Made by a program: the position numbers and the translations under genes
Notes under the pieces: model-generated
The model's database searches: none
What the model was told of the DNA's origin: nothing
The model's input: the letters and a program-made list of their open reading frames with translations, nothing else
Shown: positions 8,807-18,615 of the stretch, in pieces
How positions within the stretch are numbered: the first letter of the stretch is position 1
Layout: the number at the start of each line of letters is the position of its first letter
DNA from: Methylococcales bacterium
Lineage (GTDB): Bacteria > Pseudomonadota > Gammaproteobacteria > Methylococcales > Methylomonadaceae
Assembly: GCA_026399075.1 (NCBI GenBank)
Contig: JAPLRR010000076.1
Coordinates: forward strand, 53,885 to 117,884
Direction: 5' to 3'
DNA length: 64,000 nucleotides

Positions 8807-11071
8807 ATGTTAAGTAAAGAACTTGAAGTCACGTTAAATACCGCCTTTAAAAATGCGCATGATAAACGTCACGAATTTATCACGGTTGAGCATTTATTGC
8901 TGGCCCTGCTTGACAATAGCGCCGCAGAAGCCATCATCAAAGCTTGTGCTTGTGATATTAAAACCTTACGGGCGCAGTTGATCCAGTTTATTGATGAGAC
9001 CATGTCACTGATTCCGCCAGGCATCCAACGCGAGACCCAGCCTACATTAGGGTTTCAGCGGGTCTTGCAACGGGCTGTTTTCCATGTCCAGGCTTCCGAC
9101 AAAAAAGAAGTGACTGGCGCCAATTTATTTGTGGCCTTGTTTAGTGAGCAAGACTCCCATGCGGTCTATTTGTTGAACAAACAGGACATTTCACGGCTAG
9201 ATGTGGTGAATTATCTGGCCCACGGCATTTCAAAAGTTGACCAGGACAATGAGGCTAGCGACCAGGGCACAGAAGCAGGCAACTCAGAAAACGAAGCCGC
9301 TAGCCCCTTGGAAAAATACACCACCAACCTTAACTATGAAGCCGCCCAAGGCCGCATCGATCCCTTGATTGGTCGGGAACTGGAGTTAGAGCGCACGATA
9401 CAAACCTTATGCCGCCGCCGTAAAAACAACCCTTTATTGGTTGGTGAAGCGGGCGTTGGCAAAACGGCCATTGCTGAAGGTTTGGCAAAACGGATTGTGG
9501 AAAAGGATGTGCCTGAAATCCTGTTGAACAGCACCATTTATTCACTGGATTTAGGTGCCTTGGTGGCCGGTACAAAATATCGCGGGGATTTTGAGAAACG
9601 CCTTAAATCTTTAATGAACCAACTCAAAAAAGAACCGGATTCGATTTTATTCATAGACGAAATCCATACCATCATTGGTGCGGGTTCGGCTTCCGGCGGG
9701 GTGATGGATGCGTCCAACCTCATTAAGCCTGCGCTGGCTTCCGGCCAATTACGCTGCATTGGTTCTACGACTTATCAAGAATACCGTGGGGTGTTTGAAA
9801 AAGACCATGCCTTGGCACGCCGGTTCCAAAAAGTCGATGTTGTGGAGCCTTCGGTTGCCGACACGATTTTGATTTTAAAAGGCCTTAAGTCACGTTTTGA
9901 ATCCCACCATAGCGTGACCTATTCAGACGATGCCTTGCGGGTGGCTGCGGAGTTGTCTGACCGTTTTATCACCGACAGGCATCTGCCAGACAAAGCCATA
10001 GACGTGATTGATGAAGCTGGCGCAAAACAGCGCATGACCATAGAAGCCGAGCGCAAGCAGGTGATTGATGTCCCTGAAATAGAAGACATCGTTTCAAAAA
10101 TTGCCAGGGTTCCGGCACGGTCAGTGTCTTCCAATGATATAGACAAGCTTGCCAATCTGGAAAAGAACCTAAAAATGTTGGTTTTTGGCCAAGACGAAGC
10201 CATATCAGCGTTGGCATCGGCCATTAAGCTATCGCGTGCTGGCCTACGCGATGCCCAAAAAACAATCGGTTCATTTATTTTTGCAGGCCCTACAGGAGTA
10301 GGCAAAACCGAAGTGACGCGCCAATTGGCCAAAGTATTGGGTGTGGAACTGATACGGTTTGATATGTCCGAATACATGGAGCGGCATACGGTTTCCCGCT
10401 TGATTGGTGCGCCGCCGGGCTATGTGGGTTTTGACCAAGGCGGATTGCTCACTGAACAGGTCACCAAACATCCCCATGCCGTGTTATTGCTGGATGAATT
10501 GGAAAAAGCCCATCCTGATGTCTTCAACTTGCTGTTGCAAGTGATGGATCATGGTTCATTGACTGACAATAATGGCCGTAAGGCAGATTTTCGTAACATT
10601 ATTTTAGTGATGACCACCAATGCTGGCGCCGAAGAAGGCAGCCGTGCCTCTATCGGCTTTACCCAGCAGGATCATGCCACCGATAGTTTAAAAGTGATTG
10701 AAAAAGGTTTTTCACCGGAATTTCGCAACCGTTTGGATGCCATCATCCAATTTAAACCCTTGGATTTGTCTATCGTAGGTCATGTGGTTGATAAGTTCAT
10801 TTTTGAGCTGGAAGCATTGCTTGCTGACAAGCATGTAACAGTCGCGTTAGATGCTGATGCCCGTTTGTGGTTGGCTGAACATGGGTGTGACCCCAAAATG
10901 GGGGCAAGACCGATGGCGCGATTAATTCAGGAAAAAATCAAAAAACCTCTGGCTAATGACTTGCTTTTTGGCAAGCTCGCGCACGGTGGCCATGTCAGGA
11001 TTTACGTGGAAAATGATGAAATTGCTTTTGCTATAGAAAGCAATGAGTTGATTGTTTCCGAAGCCAATTAA
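8807..11071 (+). CDS. clpA: ClpA, ATPase subunit of ClpAP protease
   Basis: This 754-residue Hsp100 unfoldase feeds substrates to ClpP. In order: N-terminal Clp repeat domain (about 1-145), first AAA+ module with Walker [14 protein letters not shown] near 219 and Walker [16 protein letters not shown], then the second module with [13 protein letters not shown] near 495 and [13 protein letters not shown] near 563, and the D2-small domain. An acidic linker ([22 protein letters not shown]) joins N-domain and D1. It lacks the ClpB middle coiled coil, which separates it from ClpB. It is co-transcribed with clpS; infA lies downstream on the opposite strand. Confidence 0.97.
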   Translation: MLSKELEVTLNTAFKNAHDKRHEFITVEHLLLALLDNSAAEAIIKACACDIKTLRAQLIQFIDETMSLIPPGIQRETQPTLGFQRVLQRAVFHVQASDKKEVTGANLFVALFSEQDSHAVYLLNKQDISRLDVVNYLAHGISKVDQDNEASDQGTEAGNSENEAASPLEKYTTNLNYEAAQGRIDPLIGRELELERTIQTLCRRRKNNPLLVGEAGVGKTAIAEGLAKRIVEKDVPEILLNSTIYSLDLGALVAGTKYRGDFEKRLKSLMNQLKKEPDSILFIDEIHTIIGAGSASGGVMDASNLIKPALASGQLRCIGSTTYQEYRGVFEKDHALARRFQKVDVVEPSVADTILILKGLKSRFESHHSVTYSDDALRVAAELSDRFITDRHLPDKAIDVIDEAGAKQRMTIEAERKQVIDVPEIEDIVSKIARVPARSVSSNDIDKLANLEKNLKMLVFGQDEAISALASAIKLSRAGLRDAQKTIGSFIFAGPTGVGKTEVTRQLAKVLGVELIRFDMSEYMERHTVSRLIGAPPGYVGFDQGGLLTEQVTKHPHAVLLLDELEKAHPDVFNLLLQVMDHGSLTDNNGRKADFRNIILVMTTNAGAEEGSRASIGFTQQDHATDSLKVIEKGFSPEFRNRLDAIIQFKPLDLSIVGHVVDKFIFELEALLADKHVTVALDADARLWLAEHGCDPKMGARPMARLIQEKIKKPLANDLLFGKLAHGGHVRIYVENDEIAFAIESNELIVSEAN

Positions 11072-11132
11072 TGGGGTGCGGGACAACCAGGTCGGTAACG
11101 TGCTCAGTCCTATTGCCTGATTGGTGATGGGA

Positions 11133-11351
11133 CTAGCGCATACGGAAGGTGATGCGGCCCTTGCTTAAATCATAAGGGGTCATTTCCACTTTCACGCTGT
11201 CGCCAGTAAGGATGCGGATATAATGTTTACGCATTTTGCCTGAAATGTGCGCCGTTACCACATGACCGTTCTCAAGTTCTACACGAAACATCGTATTCGG
11301 AAGGGTATCAATTACCTTGCCTTCCATTTCAATTTGATCTTCTTTAGCCAT
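11133..11351 (-). CDS. infA: Translation initiation factor IF-1
   Basis: This 72-residue OB-fold protein begins [19 protein letters not shown] and ends GRITFRMR, almost identical in pattern to E. coli IF-1. It binds the A site of the 30S subunit with IF-2 and IF-3 during initiation. The placement beside clpS-clpA is widespread in gammaproteobacteria. It is convergent with clpA (61-base spacer, no clear hairpin terminator). Confidence 0.97.
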   Translation of the reverse strand: MAKEDQIEMEGKVIDTLPNTMFRVELENGHVVTAHISGKMRKHYIRILTGDSVKVEMTPYDLSKGRITFRMR

Positions 11352-11687
11352 TTGTATTTATTCTCAGTTATTAAAACCGCCAATTATATCATAAGCTAAC
11401 TTCTAACAATAGAAGAGTGTGGTTATCTTAGCAATTCCCTTATACCCCCCCAGTGGCGACTATCGCCCGCACACCTTTAAAATCGATTGCCCAACTAGTT
11501 GGCTGAAATAATCGCTGTTTGAAAGTTTTGTCGGGCTCGTGGCTGTTAGCTGGGCATAAGCCAAAACCGCTTTGGGGCAAAACGCAAATGGCTATACAAT
11601 TTGCTGTTTAATTTTAAAAAATATACCATCTACGTTCTTAACGTGGCCAGCAGCCAAAAGTAGATTTTATTAAACCAAGGAAAACAA
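11352..11687. other. Gene-free stretch between infA and the sulfatase maturase
   Basis: A 336-base divergent intergenic region. It must hold the infA promoter (minus) and that of the maturase gene (plus), but I see no confident boxes. AT-rich stretches occur at about 11605-11640. I see no hairpin terminator, RNA gene or repeat. Confidence 0.5.
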
Positions 11688-12815
11688 ATGCTACAAAGTA
11701 TAGTGCTTAAACCGATGGGGGCTTTTTGTAATCTGCGTTGTAAGTATTGCTTTTATTTGGAAAAACAGGCTTTATATGAGGGTACGCCTTCTGGCCATCG
11801 TATGGGTGAAGAAACCTTGCGTAAGATGATTGAACAAATGTTCGCTTGTTCAAACAACCCCACTTTTGTATGGCAAGGCGGCGAGCCCACTATTATGGGC
11901 GTGGATTTTTTTAAACATGCGGTAGAACTGCAAAAACACTATGCCAAAGGGCGGATTTTTTCCAACTCCCTGCAAACCCATGGCATGTTGCTGGATCAGC
12001 AATGGGCTGATTTTTTGCGCAAAGAAAACTTTTTGGTTGGCCTTTCTTTGGATGGCCCGCAAGCCGTGCATGATTATTACCGTTTGGATGCCTTGGGTAA
12101 AGGCACGTTCCAAGCGGTGTACGACAGCGCCTTATTGATGCAGCAAGAAAAAATCCCGTTTAATGTGCTGGCTACCATTAGCGATTATTCCGTCAATTAC
12201 GCCAAAGAAATTTATCAGTTTTTTGTCGAGAATGATTTTTTGTTCATGCAGTTTAGCCCGATAGTCGAACTCGACCCCGAAAACAGTCAACAAGCCGCTG
12301 CTTATAGTGTGGATGCCTTGGATTATGGACGGTTTTTATACGAAGTTTTTGAACTGTGGGTTAAAGATTTTGATTACGAAAAGCTTAAACAAAAAACCTC
12401 TATCCGCTGGTTTGATTCCGTGTTGCAAAGCTATGTCGGCATGACCCCTGACCATTGCATTTTTCATAAAACCTGTAATGACTACTTGGTTATGGAACAT
12501 AACGGCGATATTTTTTCTTGTGACTTTTTTGTTGAAAAAGACCGGAAGCTGGGCAATATCCACCAAACTTCACTATATAAAGCGTTTACTTCCGCCGAAC
12601 ATACCGCTTTTGGCTTGGAAAAAGCCAATTTAAATGCCGAGTGCCGCAGTTGCGAATGGCTTAAACAATGCTATGGCGGCTGTATTAAAGATAGGGTACG
12701 CGACCCTAAAGACCATGGGCATAATCATTTTTGTGAGTCCTACCGCTATTTTTTCAAAAACGCTGATGGCACACTAAAAGAATTTGCTGATTTGTATCGC
12801 CGCTATTACCAATAA
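11688..12815 (+). CDS. Radical-SAM sulfatase-maturating enzyme (anSME type)
   Basis: This 375-residue enzyme converts a Cys or Ser of sulfatases to formylglycine. The radical-SAM cluster motif CNLRCKYCF has Cys at 14, 18 and 21. The C-terminal third holds the SPASM cysteines that bind two auxiliary clusters: CIFHKTC, FSCDFF, then CRSCEWLKQCYGGC and a last FCESY. The motif WQGGEPTIMG (GGEP) follows the cluster region, as in the AslB/ChuR group. A Cys-type sulfatase gene lies 2 kb downstream on the same strand, so that protein is the likely substrate. Start ATG 11688 has an AAGGA site 8 bases upstream. Confidence 0.93.
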   Translation: MLQSIVLKPMGAFCNLRCKYCFYLEKQALYEGTPSGHRMGEETLRKMIEQMFACSNNPTFVWQGGEPTIMGVDFFKHAVELQKHYAKGRIFSNSLQTHGMLLDQQWADFLRKENFLVGLSLDGPQAVHDYYRLDALGKGTFQAVYDSALLMQQEKIPFNVLATISDYSVNYAKEIYQFFVENDFLFMQFSPIVELDPENSQQAAAYSVDALDYGRFLYEVFELWVKDFDYEKLKQKTSIRWFDSVLQSYVGMTPDHCIFHKTCNDYLVMEHNGDIFSCDFFVEKDRKLGNIHQTSLYKAFTSAEHTAFGLEKANLNAECRSCEWLKQCYGGCIKDRVRDPKDHGHNHFCESYRYFFKNADGTLKEFADLYRRYYQ

Positions 12816-12839
12816 AAACACACAACCTTAAGGTGACCT

Positions 12840-13505
12840 ATGAAAAGCCTAACGAAACGCTATTTGACTGTACTTTGTATCACATTTTCAGTTTCTTCTT
12901 GTGCGCTAGAATCTGCCAAAACCCTAGAGGCGGCAAAAGTTGCGGCCAGTGGGGATTGGGTTGTGCATAACCGCACGGCCACTTTTTCCAAAGACGATCC
13001 TGCGGGTACGGTTTATTTTGCCGGGCAAGCAAAGCCGGGTGTGGCGTGGTTAAAAAACAGCAATTTTAGTGAAGGTGTGATTGAGGCCGATATTAAAGGC
13101 AACGATGTCAAAGATAAAAGTTATGTTGGTATTGCCTTTAGGGGCATAGATGAAAAGACTTACGAGGCGGTCTATTTTAGGCCGTTTAATTTTAATGCCC
13201 CAGATGAGCTGCATAAAAGCCACGCCGTCCAATATGAGTCTGAACCCGACAATTCTTGGGAAAAACTCAGGAAGCAACAGCCCGGTGCTTATGAACGGGC
13301 GATTTCTCCGGCAGTCAACCCGAATGAGTTTTTTCATGTGAAAGTGGTGGCAGAGGCCGGGCAAGTCAGTGTTTATGTCAATAATGCCGCAGAACCCACG
13401 TTGTCAGTAGCTAGCCTCGCCAAGCAAAAGAGTGGTTGGGTAGGGGTTTGGATGGGCAACAATGCCGATGGGACGTTCAAAAATTTGAAAATCACCTCCA
13501 AATAG
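12840..13505 (+). CDS. Lipoprotein with concanavalin/DUF1080-like domain
   Basis: This 221-residue protein has a lipoprotein signal (LCITFSVSSC, lipobox Cys at about 22). The mature part is a single beta-rich domain with motifs typical of LamG/DUF1080 folds: YVGIAFRGIDEKTYEAVYFRPFNF, a later FHVKVVAEAGQVSVYVNN and GWVGVWMGNNADGTFKNLKI. Such domains bind or act on glycans. It lies 24 bases downstream of the maturase gene and is followed by a transporter and a sulfatase, which suggests a cassette for sulfated compounds. Catalytic activity cannot be claimed. Confidence 0.72.
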   Translation: MKSLTKRYLTVLCITFSVSSCALESAKTLEAAKVAASGDWVVHNRTATFSKDDPAGTVYFAGQAKPGVAWLKNSNFSEGVIEADIKGNDVKDKSYVGIAFRGIDEKTYEAVYFRPFNFNAPDELHKSHAVQYESEPDNSWEKLRKQQPGAYERAISPAVNPNEFFHVKVVAEAGQVSVYVNNAAEPTLSVASLAKQKSGWVGVWMGNNADGTFKNLKITSK

Positions 13506-13566
13506 TTGGCGCTGTCCATCTTAAAGGCTTGATGATGTCTAATCGAATTCAGTTGGGCGGTGCATT

Positions 13567-14412
13567 ATGCTGCTAATCATCATTAAATTGGCTATCACCT
13601 CGCTGGTGTTTGCGACGGGGCTTAGTGCAGTCCGTGGGGATTTGTTCTGGATATGGCGGCATCCATCGTTATTGGCACGTTCGTTTCTTGCCATGTATAT
13701 TTTGGTGCCCTTGGTTGCCATTGCCATGGTGATGGCGTTTGATCTGCCGCGTGGCACCAAGATGGGGTTGCTTTTCCTTTCCATTTCGGCAGGCGCTCCC
13801 TTGTTGCCGCGCAAACTCCTCAAAATTGGTGGCGACCCCGCTTTCGCCTATAGCATTGTTATAGCGACCTCAATGGCGGCGATCATAACGGTTCCCGCCT
13901 CTTTGGCCCTATTACAACCGTTGCTGCCCACCGGGATGGATGTCAAGATCGGGCAGTTAGCGGCCACCATTTTGAAGACTTTTTTGTTGCCTCTTACCGC
14001 TGGGATGTTGGTGCGGAAGTTTTACCCAAGCGGGGCTGACAAGCTTGGGGATCCCATCATGCGTTATGCTGGTATGTTGTTAATTATGGGGGCGGTCGGA
14101 ATTATGGTATCCAGTTTTAGGCAAATTATCGGACTTGGTTTACCGTCTATAACTGCCTTCGCAGGACTGACATTTATTGCCTTGGCGATTGGTCATTGCT
14201 TAGGTGGCCCGGATGCTGCCCAACGCACTTCATTGGCCGTTTCTTGTGCAAGCCGGCATATTGGCTTGGCGTTGGTGTTGGCGGCAGACATCAAAGGGTC
14301 GGGCTCTTCCCCCATAATAGCGACTTATTTGTTCTCATCAGCGCTGGTCAGCATCCCTTACCTTCGTTGGAGAAAAAAAGTCTTAAGCAAGGGGGTAAAG
14401 GTGGGCATTTAG
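13567..14412 (+). CDS. BASS-family (bile acid:Na+ symporter-like) transporter
   Basis: A 281-residue polytopic protein with about nine hydrophobic segments. The pattern of a first repeat (FLAMYILVPLVAIAMVMAFDLP, then KMGLLFLSISAGAPLLPRK) and the helix-breaking GPDAAQRTSLAVSCASRHIGLALVLA near the end resembles the bile-acid/sodium symporter superfamily, where such unwound helices bind Na+ and substrate. Substrates in the family include steroids, their sulfates and organic acids. Its place in the sulfatase cassette suggests uptake or efflux of a related organic anion; this is an inference. Confidence 0.7.
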   Translation: MLLIIIKLAITSLVFATGLSAVRGDLFWIWRHPSLLARSFLAMYILVPLVAIAMVMAFDLPRGTKMGLLFLSISAGAPLLPRKLLKIGGDPAFAYSIVIATSMAAIITVPASLALLQPLLPTGMDVKIGQLAATILKTFLLPLTAGMLVRKFYPSGADKLGDPIMRYAGMLLIMGAVGIMVSSFRQIIGLGLPSITAFAGLTFIALAIGHCLGGPDAAQRTSLAVSCASRHIGLALVLAADIKGSGSSPIIATYLFSSALVSIPYLRWRKKVLSKGVKVGI

Positions 14413-14467
14413 AATAAAAATTCAGGGTAAACTAACACCAAAATCACCGCTTATAGGAGAACGTACA

Positions 14468-14707
14468 ATGGTAGCAAACATAAAAATGACAGCCGTAACA
14501 ACAATTATGCTCTTCGCGGCGGTAGTTTACGCCCCGATTAGTCCAGCCGGGCTCTTAGACTCCAACTGCACGGCTAAAAAAGCTGCCACGAGTGCGGTGG
14601 CCAAGGCCACTGTTGGTGTGGGTGGCCGGTGTACACCAGCGAAAGCCGCCAAAGATACCTTAAAAAATAAAGCCCCAACCAAAGACACCACTAAGAAGGA
14701 AAAGTAG
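14468..14707 (+). CDS. Small Lys/Ala-rich exported protein
   Basis: A 79-residue protein with an N-terminal signal peptide (MTAVTTIMLFAAVVYA within the first 22 residues). The mature part is basic and low in complexity (AKAAKDTLKNKAPTKDTTKKEK at the end) with two Cys (SNCTAKK, GGRCTPAK). It has a good ribosome site (AGGAGA at 14455-14460). I recognise no family. It sits between the transporter and sulfatase genes on the same strand. Confidence 0.55.
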   Translation: MVANIKMTAVTTIMLFAAVVYAPISPAGLLDSNCTAKKAATSAVAKATVGVGGRCTPAKAAKDTLKNKAPTKDTTKKEK

Positions 14708-14837
14708 CTTACGGTGATTAGCATGAGCGGCTGGTGGTGTTGGTTCAAAACACAGCGGGTTGGCGGCTTACCCTCCTAATTATTTTCTGAAGCGCGGGTG
14801 TTTTTAACCGTAACTACAATAGCTTAAGTTAAACACT

Positions 14838-16322
14838 ATGAAACTAAATCAAAAAACAACACTTTTATCCTTGTTATGCCTGGGTATCATGGCAGTAACG
14901 CCATCTTATGCGGTAGACAAACAACCCAATATCATCGTCATTCTTGCTGATGACTTGGGTAATGCTGATCTTGGTTACCGTGGCAGTGATATCCGTACAC
15001 CGAATATAGATGCGCTCGCCAGAGGCGGTGTCCAGCTCGAGGCGTTTCACGGTATGCCGGTATGTACACCCGCCCGTGCCGCCTTAATGACTGGCCGTTA
15101 TCCCATGCGTTATGGATTACAGACCTTGGTGATTTTTCCTAATCATAGCTACGGTTTGCCCACTGATGAACGAACCTTGCCACAAGCCTTGAAAGACGCG
15201 GGTTACAACACTTCAATGGTTGGCAAATGGCATTTGGGCCATGCTGATAAGAAATTTTGGCCACAGAATCGTGGTTTTGACCACTTTTACGGTAATACAG
15301 TGGGTGAAGTGGATTACTTTACCCATCAGCGCAGCGGCATAACGGATTGGCAGCGCGATGGAAAATTTATCACTGAAAAAGGCTATTACTTAGACTTAAT
15401 TGGTGATGAGGCCGTCAAAATTATAGAAAAGCAAGAAAAAGACAAGCCGTTCTTCCTCTATTTTGCCTCCCTGGCCCCCCATGCGCCTTACCAAGCCCCC
15501 AAGGCAGGCATTGACAGCTATGCCACCACCATCAAAGATTCAACCCGCCGCACGTATGCGGCGATGATCAGCTCTGTTGATGAGCAAGTGGGGCGCATTG
15601 TTGCCGCCTTGGATAAAAAGGGCTTGCGTGAAAATACCCTGATTATTTTTTCCAGCGACAACGGCGGTCCCCGCAACGCCGTGGTTGCCAGCGGGGCGCA
15701 TTCTAAGGAAGAGCGTTCATCGAGTGGTGTCAAGGATGGTGATTTACCAGCCAGCAACGGCGCACTTCGTGGCGGCAAAGGCAGTTTGTTTGAAGGCGGT
15801 GTGCGGGTGCCGACCATATTCAACTGGCCAGCAAAACTTAAGCCTAGCGTAGTCAACGAGCAATTGCACATGGTGGACATCATGCCCACTGCACTGGCAT
15901 TGGCCGGTGCTAAGGCCAATCCAGACGACAAGCCACTCGATGGCAAAGACATTTGGGCAACCGTTGCCGATGGTAAGCCTACGCCGCATGAAGATATTTT
16001 GATTAATGTTGAAGCGTTCCGTGGCTCGATTATCAAAGGAAACTGGAAACTGGTTAAAATCGCGCTATTGCCGGGTAAAACCGAACTGTTTGACTTGGCC
16101 GCCGATCCGAACGAGAAGGTCGATATTGCCGCACAAAATCCTGAAGTCGTCCGTGATTTAGAAGCCCGATTGATTGCCTATGCCAAGCAACAAAAAATGA
16201 GTGAATGGCTAAAAGCCCAGCCCGACTACCTTGGCGCACAAGGCAAGACCCTGTTTGATGATGATTTTGATATTGATGATGGCGGTGTGCCGCATTTAAA
16301 ACCAAATCTACCTAAAAAATAA
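14838..16322 (+). CDS. Arylsulfatase (Cys-type, type I sulfatase)
   Basis: This 494-residue exported hydrolase cleaves sulfate esters. After a signal peptide (about 1-25, ending PSYA), the metal site ILADDLGNADLG appears at 35-46, and the formylglycine motif C76-T-P-A-R lies in GMPVCTPARAALMTGRY. Further sulfatase residues are KWHLGH near 133, HAPY near 213 and SSDNGG near 273. Because the modified residue is Cys, both anSME and FGE could mature it; the anSME-type gene at 11688 is the obvious partner. It is probably periplasmic, and its natural substrate is unknown. Confidence 0.95.
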   Translation: MKLNQKTTLLSLLCLGIMAVTPSYAVDKQPNIIVILADDLGNADLGYRGSDIRTPNIDALARGGVQLEAFHGMPVCTPARAALMTGRYPMRYGLQTLVIFPNHSYGLPTDERTLPQALKDAGYNTSMVGKWHLGHADKKFWPQNRGFDHFYGNTVGEVDYFTHQRSGITDWQRDGKFITEKGYYLDLIGDEAVKIIEKQEKDKPFFLYFASLAPHAPYQAPKAGIDSYATTIKDSTRRTYAAMISSVDEQVGRIVAALDKKGLRENTLIIFSSDNGGPRNAVVASGAHSKEERSSSGVKDGDLPASNGALRGGKGSLFEGGVRVPTIFNWPAKLKPSVVNEQLHMVDIMPTALALAGAKANPDDKPLDGKDIWATVADGKPTPHEDILINVEAFRGSIIKGNWKLVKIALLPGKTELFDLAADPNEKVDIAAQNPEVVRDLEARLIAYAKQQKMSEWLKAQPDYLGAQGKTLFDDDFDIDDGGVPHLKPNLPKK

Positions 16323-16330
16323 GCTGGGTA

Positions 16331-16355
16331 GGGGACACGGTTTCAGGCCGTCCCC
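16331..16355. terminator. Hairpin after sulfatase gene
   Basis: GGGGACACGG pairs with CCGTCCCC with one bulged base, 9 bases after the sulfatase stop, in the spacer between two convergent genes. There is no U-run directly after it, so it is only a weak terminator candidate. Confidence 0.35.
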
Positions 16356-16389
16356 CGCCACCAAGCAAGCTACTTTTTCCTAGAGTCCA

Positions 16390-17337
16390 TCACAAAAATG
16401 CCCTGATTGCTGAAATGCCTTGTGCACCAGCTTGTTGGGCAAGGCTTAAATCAGCTTCAACAAGCCCTCCCAAGGCATAGACAGGCAGATTGACTTGGGA
16501 CACCAGTTCGGTGAATTGCGCCCAGCCTAAGGGCGTGGCATCGGGGTGGGTTTTTGTGGGCAACACCGGTGCTAACACGGCAAAGTCCACGCCAATGTTT
16601 TGGGCATGTTGTAATTCTTCAAGATTGTGGCAAGAAGCAGCGACCCAAAATCTCGGTTGGGGGTTACCCAGCGGGGGAGCAGGGCGTTGGTGTAGGGCGA
16701 GCAGGTGCTGGCTGCTAAGATGCAGGCCATCAACGGCAAAATGCTGGGCGCCGTTGCTGCCAGAGTTAATTAATAACACGGCGTGCTGTTGCTGGCATAA
16801 GGGATGGGCTTGTTCAATAAACGCTTGCACTTGTAGGGGCGGCAGGTTTTTTAAGCGTAGTTGGATAAGTTTGATGCCCCGAGCCAGTATTTTGTGGAGC
16901 TTGCGTAATAGCGGCATTTCATCGGTGTCATCTAAAATGGCGTAATAGGGTGGTAAACGTGCGGCGGTGACGATGGGCCGGTTGGCGGCAGGGAAGTCAT
17001 AATTTGCCAGCGCATCTGGGTAGACCCATTGGATGGCTTGGCCTGCGGTGCTATTGGGCTGGCCGGAAAAATCAGTCACTAAAAATACATGCAGCGTCAC
17101 GGCGACATCAGGGTATTGATGCTGAACAGTCAGCAGCGGTGTTGCTGTTAAGGCGGTAATCCCCAATTCTTCTTTCAGTTCACGCACTAGCGCCTGTTGC
17201 GCCGTTTCCCCTGTTTCGATTTTACCACCTGGGAATTCCCAAAGACCGCCTTGGTGCAATGCAGCATCGCGCAGGGAGATTAAGACTTGTCCTTGGTTGT
17301 TTTTAATTACACCAACGGCGACCGGAACTTGTTTCAT
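16390..17337 (-). CDS. MutT Nudix hydrolase fused to a ThiE-like domain
   Basis: This 315-residue fusion has an N-terminal MutT domain (about 1-130), with the Nudix box at residues 37-59 (GGKIETGETAQ then RELKEELGI). The C-terminal domain has the thiamine-phosphate synthase TIM-barrel pattern: IKLIQLRLKNLP, VLLINSG, GLHLSS, PVYALGGLVEADL. MutT cleaves 8-oxo-dGTP. Fusions of this kind are common downstream of argJ in Methylococcales and pseudomonads. The ThiE part may have lost true synthase activity, since it is mainly conserved as a fused unit. It lies 60 bases downstream of argJ on the same strand. Confidence 0.9.
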   Translation of the reverse strand: MKQVPVAVGVIKNNQGQVLISLRDAALHQGGLWEFPGGKIETGETAQQALVRELKEELGITALTATPLLTVQHQYPDVAVTLHVFLVTDFSGQPNSTAGQAIQWVYPDALANYDFPAANRPIVTAARLPPYYAILDDTDEMPLLRKLHKILARGIKLIQLRLKNLPPLQVQAFIEQAHPLCQQQHAVLLINSGSNGAQHFAVDGLHLSSQHLLALHQRPAPPLGNPQPRFWVAASCHNLEELQHAQNIGVDFAVLAPVLPTKTHPDATPLGWAQFTELVSQVNLPVYALGGLVEADLSLAQQAGAQGISAIRAFL

Positions 17338-17397
17338 TTTGGGGTGGGGTATTGTGTTTGCCCTCCATTGGGGGAGGGCACTGAGTTAAGCCGGGAT

Positions 17398-18612
17398 TTA
17401 CGTCCGGTATTCCGCGTTAATTTTTACGTAGTCATAGGAAAGGTCACAGGTCAGGACTTCTTGGGCAGCAAGGCCGCGCCCCAATTTTACGGTGACTGTG
17501 ATTTCTTCTTGATCCATCACTTGTTGCCCGGCTTCTTCGTTGTAATCATCAGCACGGCCACCGTTCTTGACGATACAAACACTATTCAAATAAATCTGCA
17601 CATTTTCTAGCACCAGATTTTCAATGCCGGCACGGCCCACAGCGGCCAGTATGCGTCCCCAGTTTGGGTCGCTGGCAAAAAAGGCGGTTTTGACCAAGGG
17701 CGAGTGCGCTATCGTTTTGCCAACCCGTACGGCTTCTTCGTCAGTCAAGGCTTCTTGGACATGGATGCGGATCAACTTGGTGGCGCCTTCACCATCCCTA
17801 ATTATGGCTTCCGCCAGTTGTTTGCAAACGTCCAAGATGGCGGCTGCAAAGATTGTATAAGCATCGCTGTCTGGCGTGATTTTGGGGGCAGCGGAGCAGC
17901 CGCTGGCCATTAATACGCAGCTGTCATTGGTGGAGGTGTCGCCATCGACGGAGATAAGGTTAAATGATTGCTCCACGGCGGCGGCAAGGCAGGTCTGCAA
18001 CAAGGCTTGGTCAATAATGGCATCGGTGGCGATAAACGCCAATAAGGTCGCCATATTAGGCTGGATCATGCCCGCACCTTTGGAAATCCCGTTGATGGTG
18101 ATGGGCTGTCCGTCCAGGTCGAAGGTTTTGGTCACGCCTTTGGGGAAGGTGTCAGTTGTCATAATGGCGCGGGCGGCATTGGCCCAATTCGCCTCATCCA
18201 AATTCTTTATGGCAGCTGGGAATGCCGCAGTCATTTTGGCGACTGGCAGGGGCATACCGATAACGCCTGTCGAAAAAGGCAATACTTGCTGGTTTAGGCC
18301 GCCAGCAATTTTTGCCAGTTCGGCACAACAGGCCTGTGCATCTTGTAGGCCTTGTATCCCCGTGCCAGCATTGGCATTACCTGAATTGACCAGTAACCAG
18401 CGCGGCTGATGGAGCAGGTTGGCCTTGGCGATTTGTACAGGTGCTGCACAAAAGGCATTTTGGGTAAATACGGCGGCACAACTGGCCTGTGCTGGCATTT
18501 GCACCACTAAAATATCATCGCGGATGGTTTGTTTAATACCTGCACACGTGGTGCCTAAGGCTATTCCCGCCACTTTGGGCATGTTCGGGAAATTGCACTG
18601 TCCTACGGCCAT
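17398..18612 (-). CDS. argJ: ArgJ, glutamate N-acetyltransferase / amino-acid acetyltransferase
   Basis: ArgJ moves the acetyl group from N-acetylornithine to glutamate in the cyclic arginine pathway and may also use acetyl-CoA. The 404-residue precursor cleaves itself before Thr189 in the motif KGAGMIQPNMATL; Thr189 becomes the N-terminal nucleophile of the beta chain. VNSGNANAGTG (near 75-85) and the oxyanion region FSTGVIG (near 113) are also present. The gene lies 3 bases after the CDF exporter gene and precedes the MutT-ThiE fusion. Confidence 0.97.
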   Translation of the reverse strand: MAVGQCNFPNMPKVAGIALGTTCAGIKQTIRDDILVVQMPAQASCAAVFTQNAFCAAPVQIAKANLLHQPRWLLVNSGNANAGTGIQGLQDAQACCAELAKIAGGLNQQVLPFSTGVIGMPLPVAKMTAAFPAAIKNLDEANWANAARAIMTTDTFPKGVTKTFDLDGQPITINGISKGAGMIQPNMATLLAFIATDAIIDQALLQTCLAAAVEQSFNLISVDGDTSTNDSCVLMASGCSAAPKITPDSDAYTIFAAAILDVCKQLAEAIIRDGEGATKLIRIHVQEALTDEEAVRVGKTIAHSPLVKTAFFASDPNWGRILAAVGRAGIENLVLENVQIYLNSVCIVKNGGRADDYNEEAGQQVMDQEEITVTVKLGRGLAAQEVLTCDLSYDYVKINAEYRT

Positions 18613-18615
18613 GGG

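Noticed and set aside
15518..16036. Minus-strand ORF of 172 codons inside the sulfatase gene
   Set aside because: It is a shadow of the sulfatase frame, whose signal peptide and catalytic motifs are clear.
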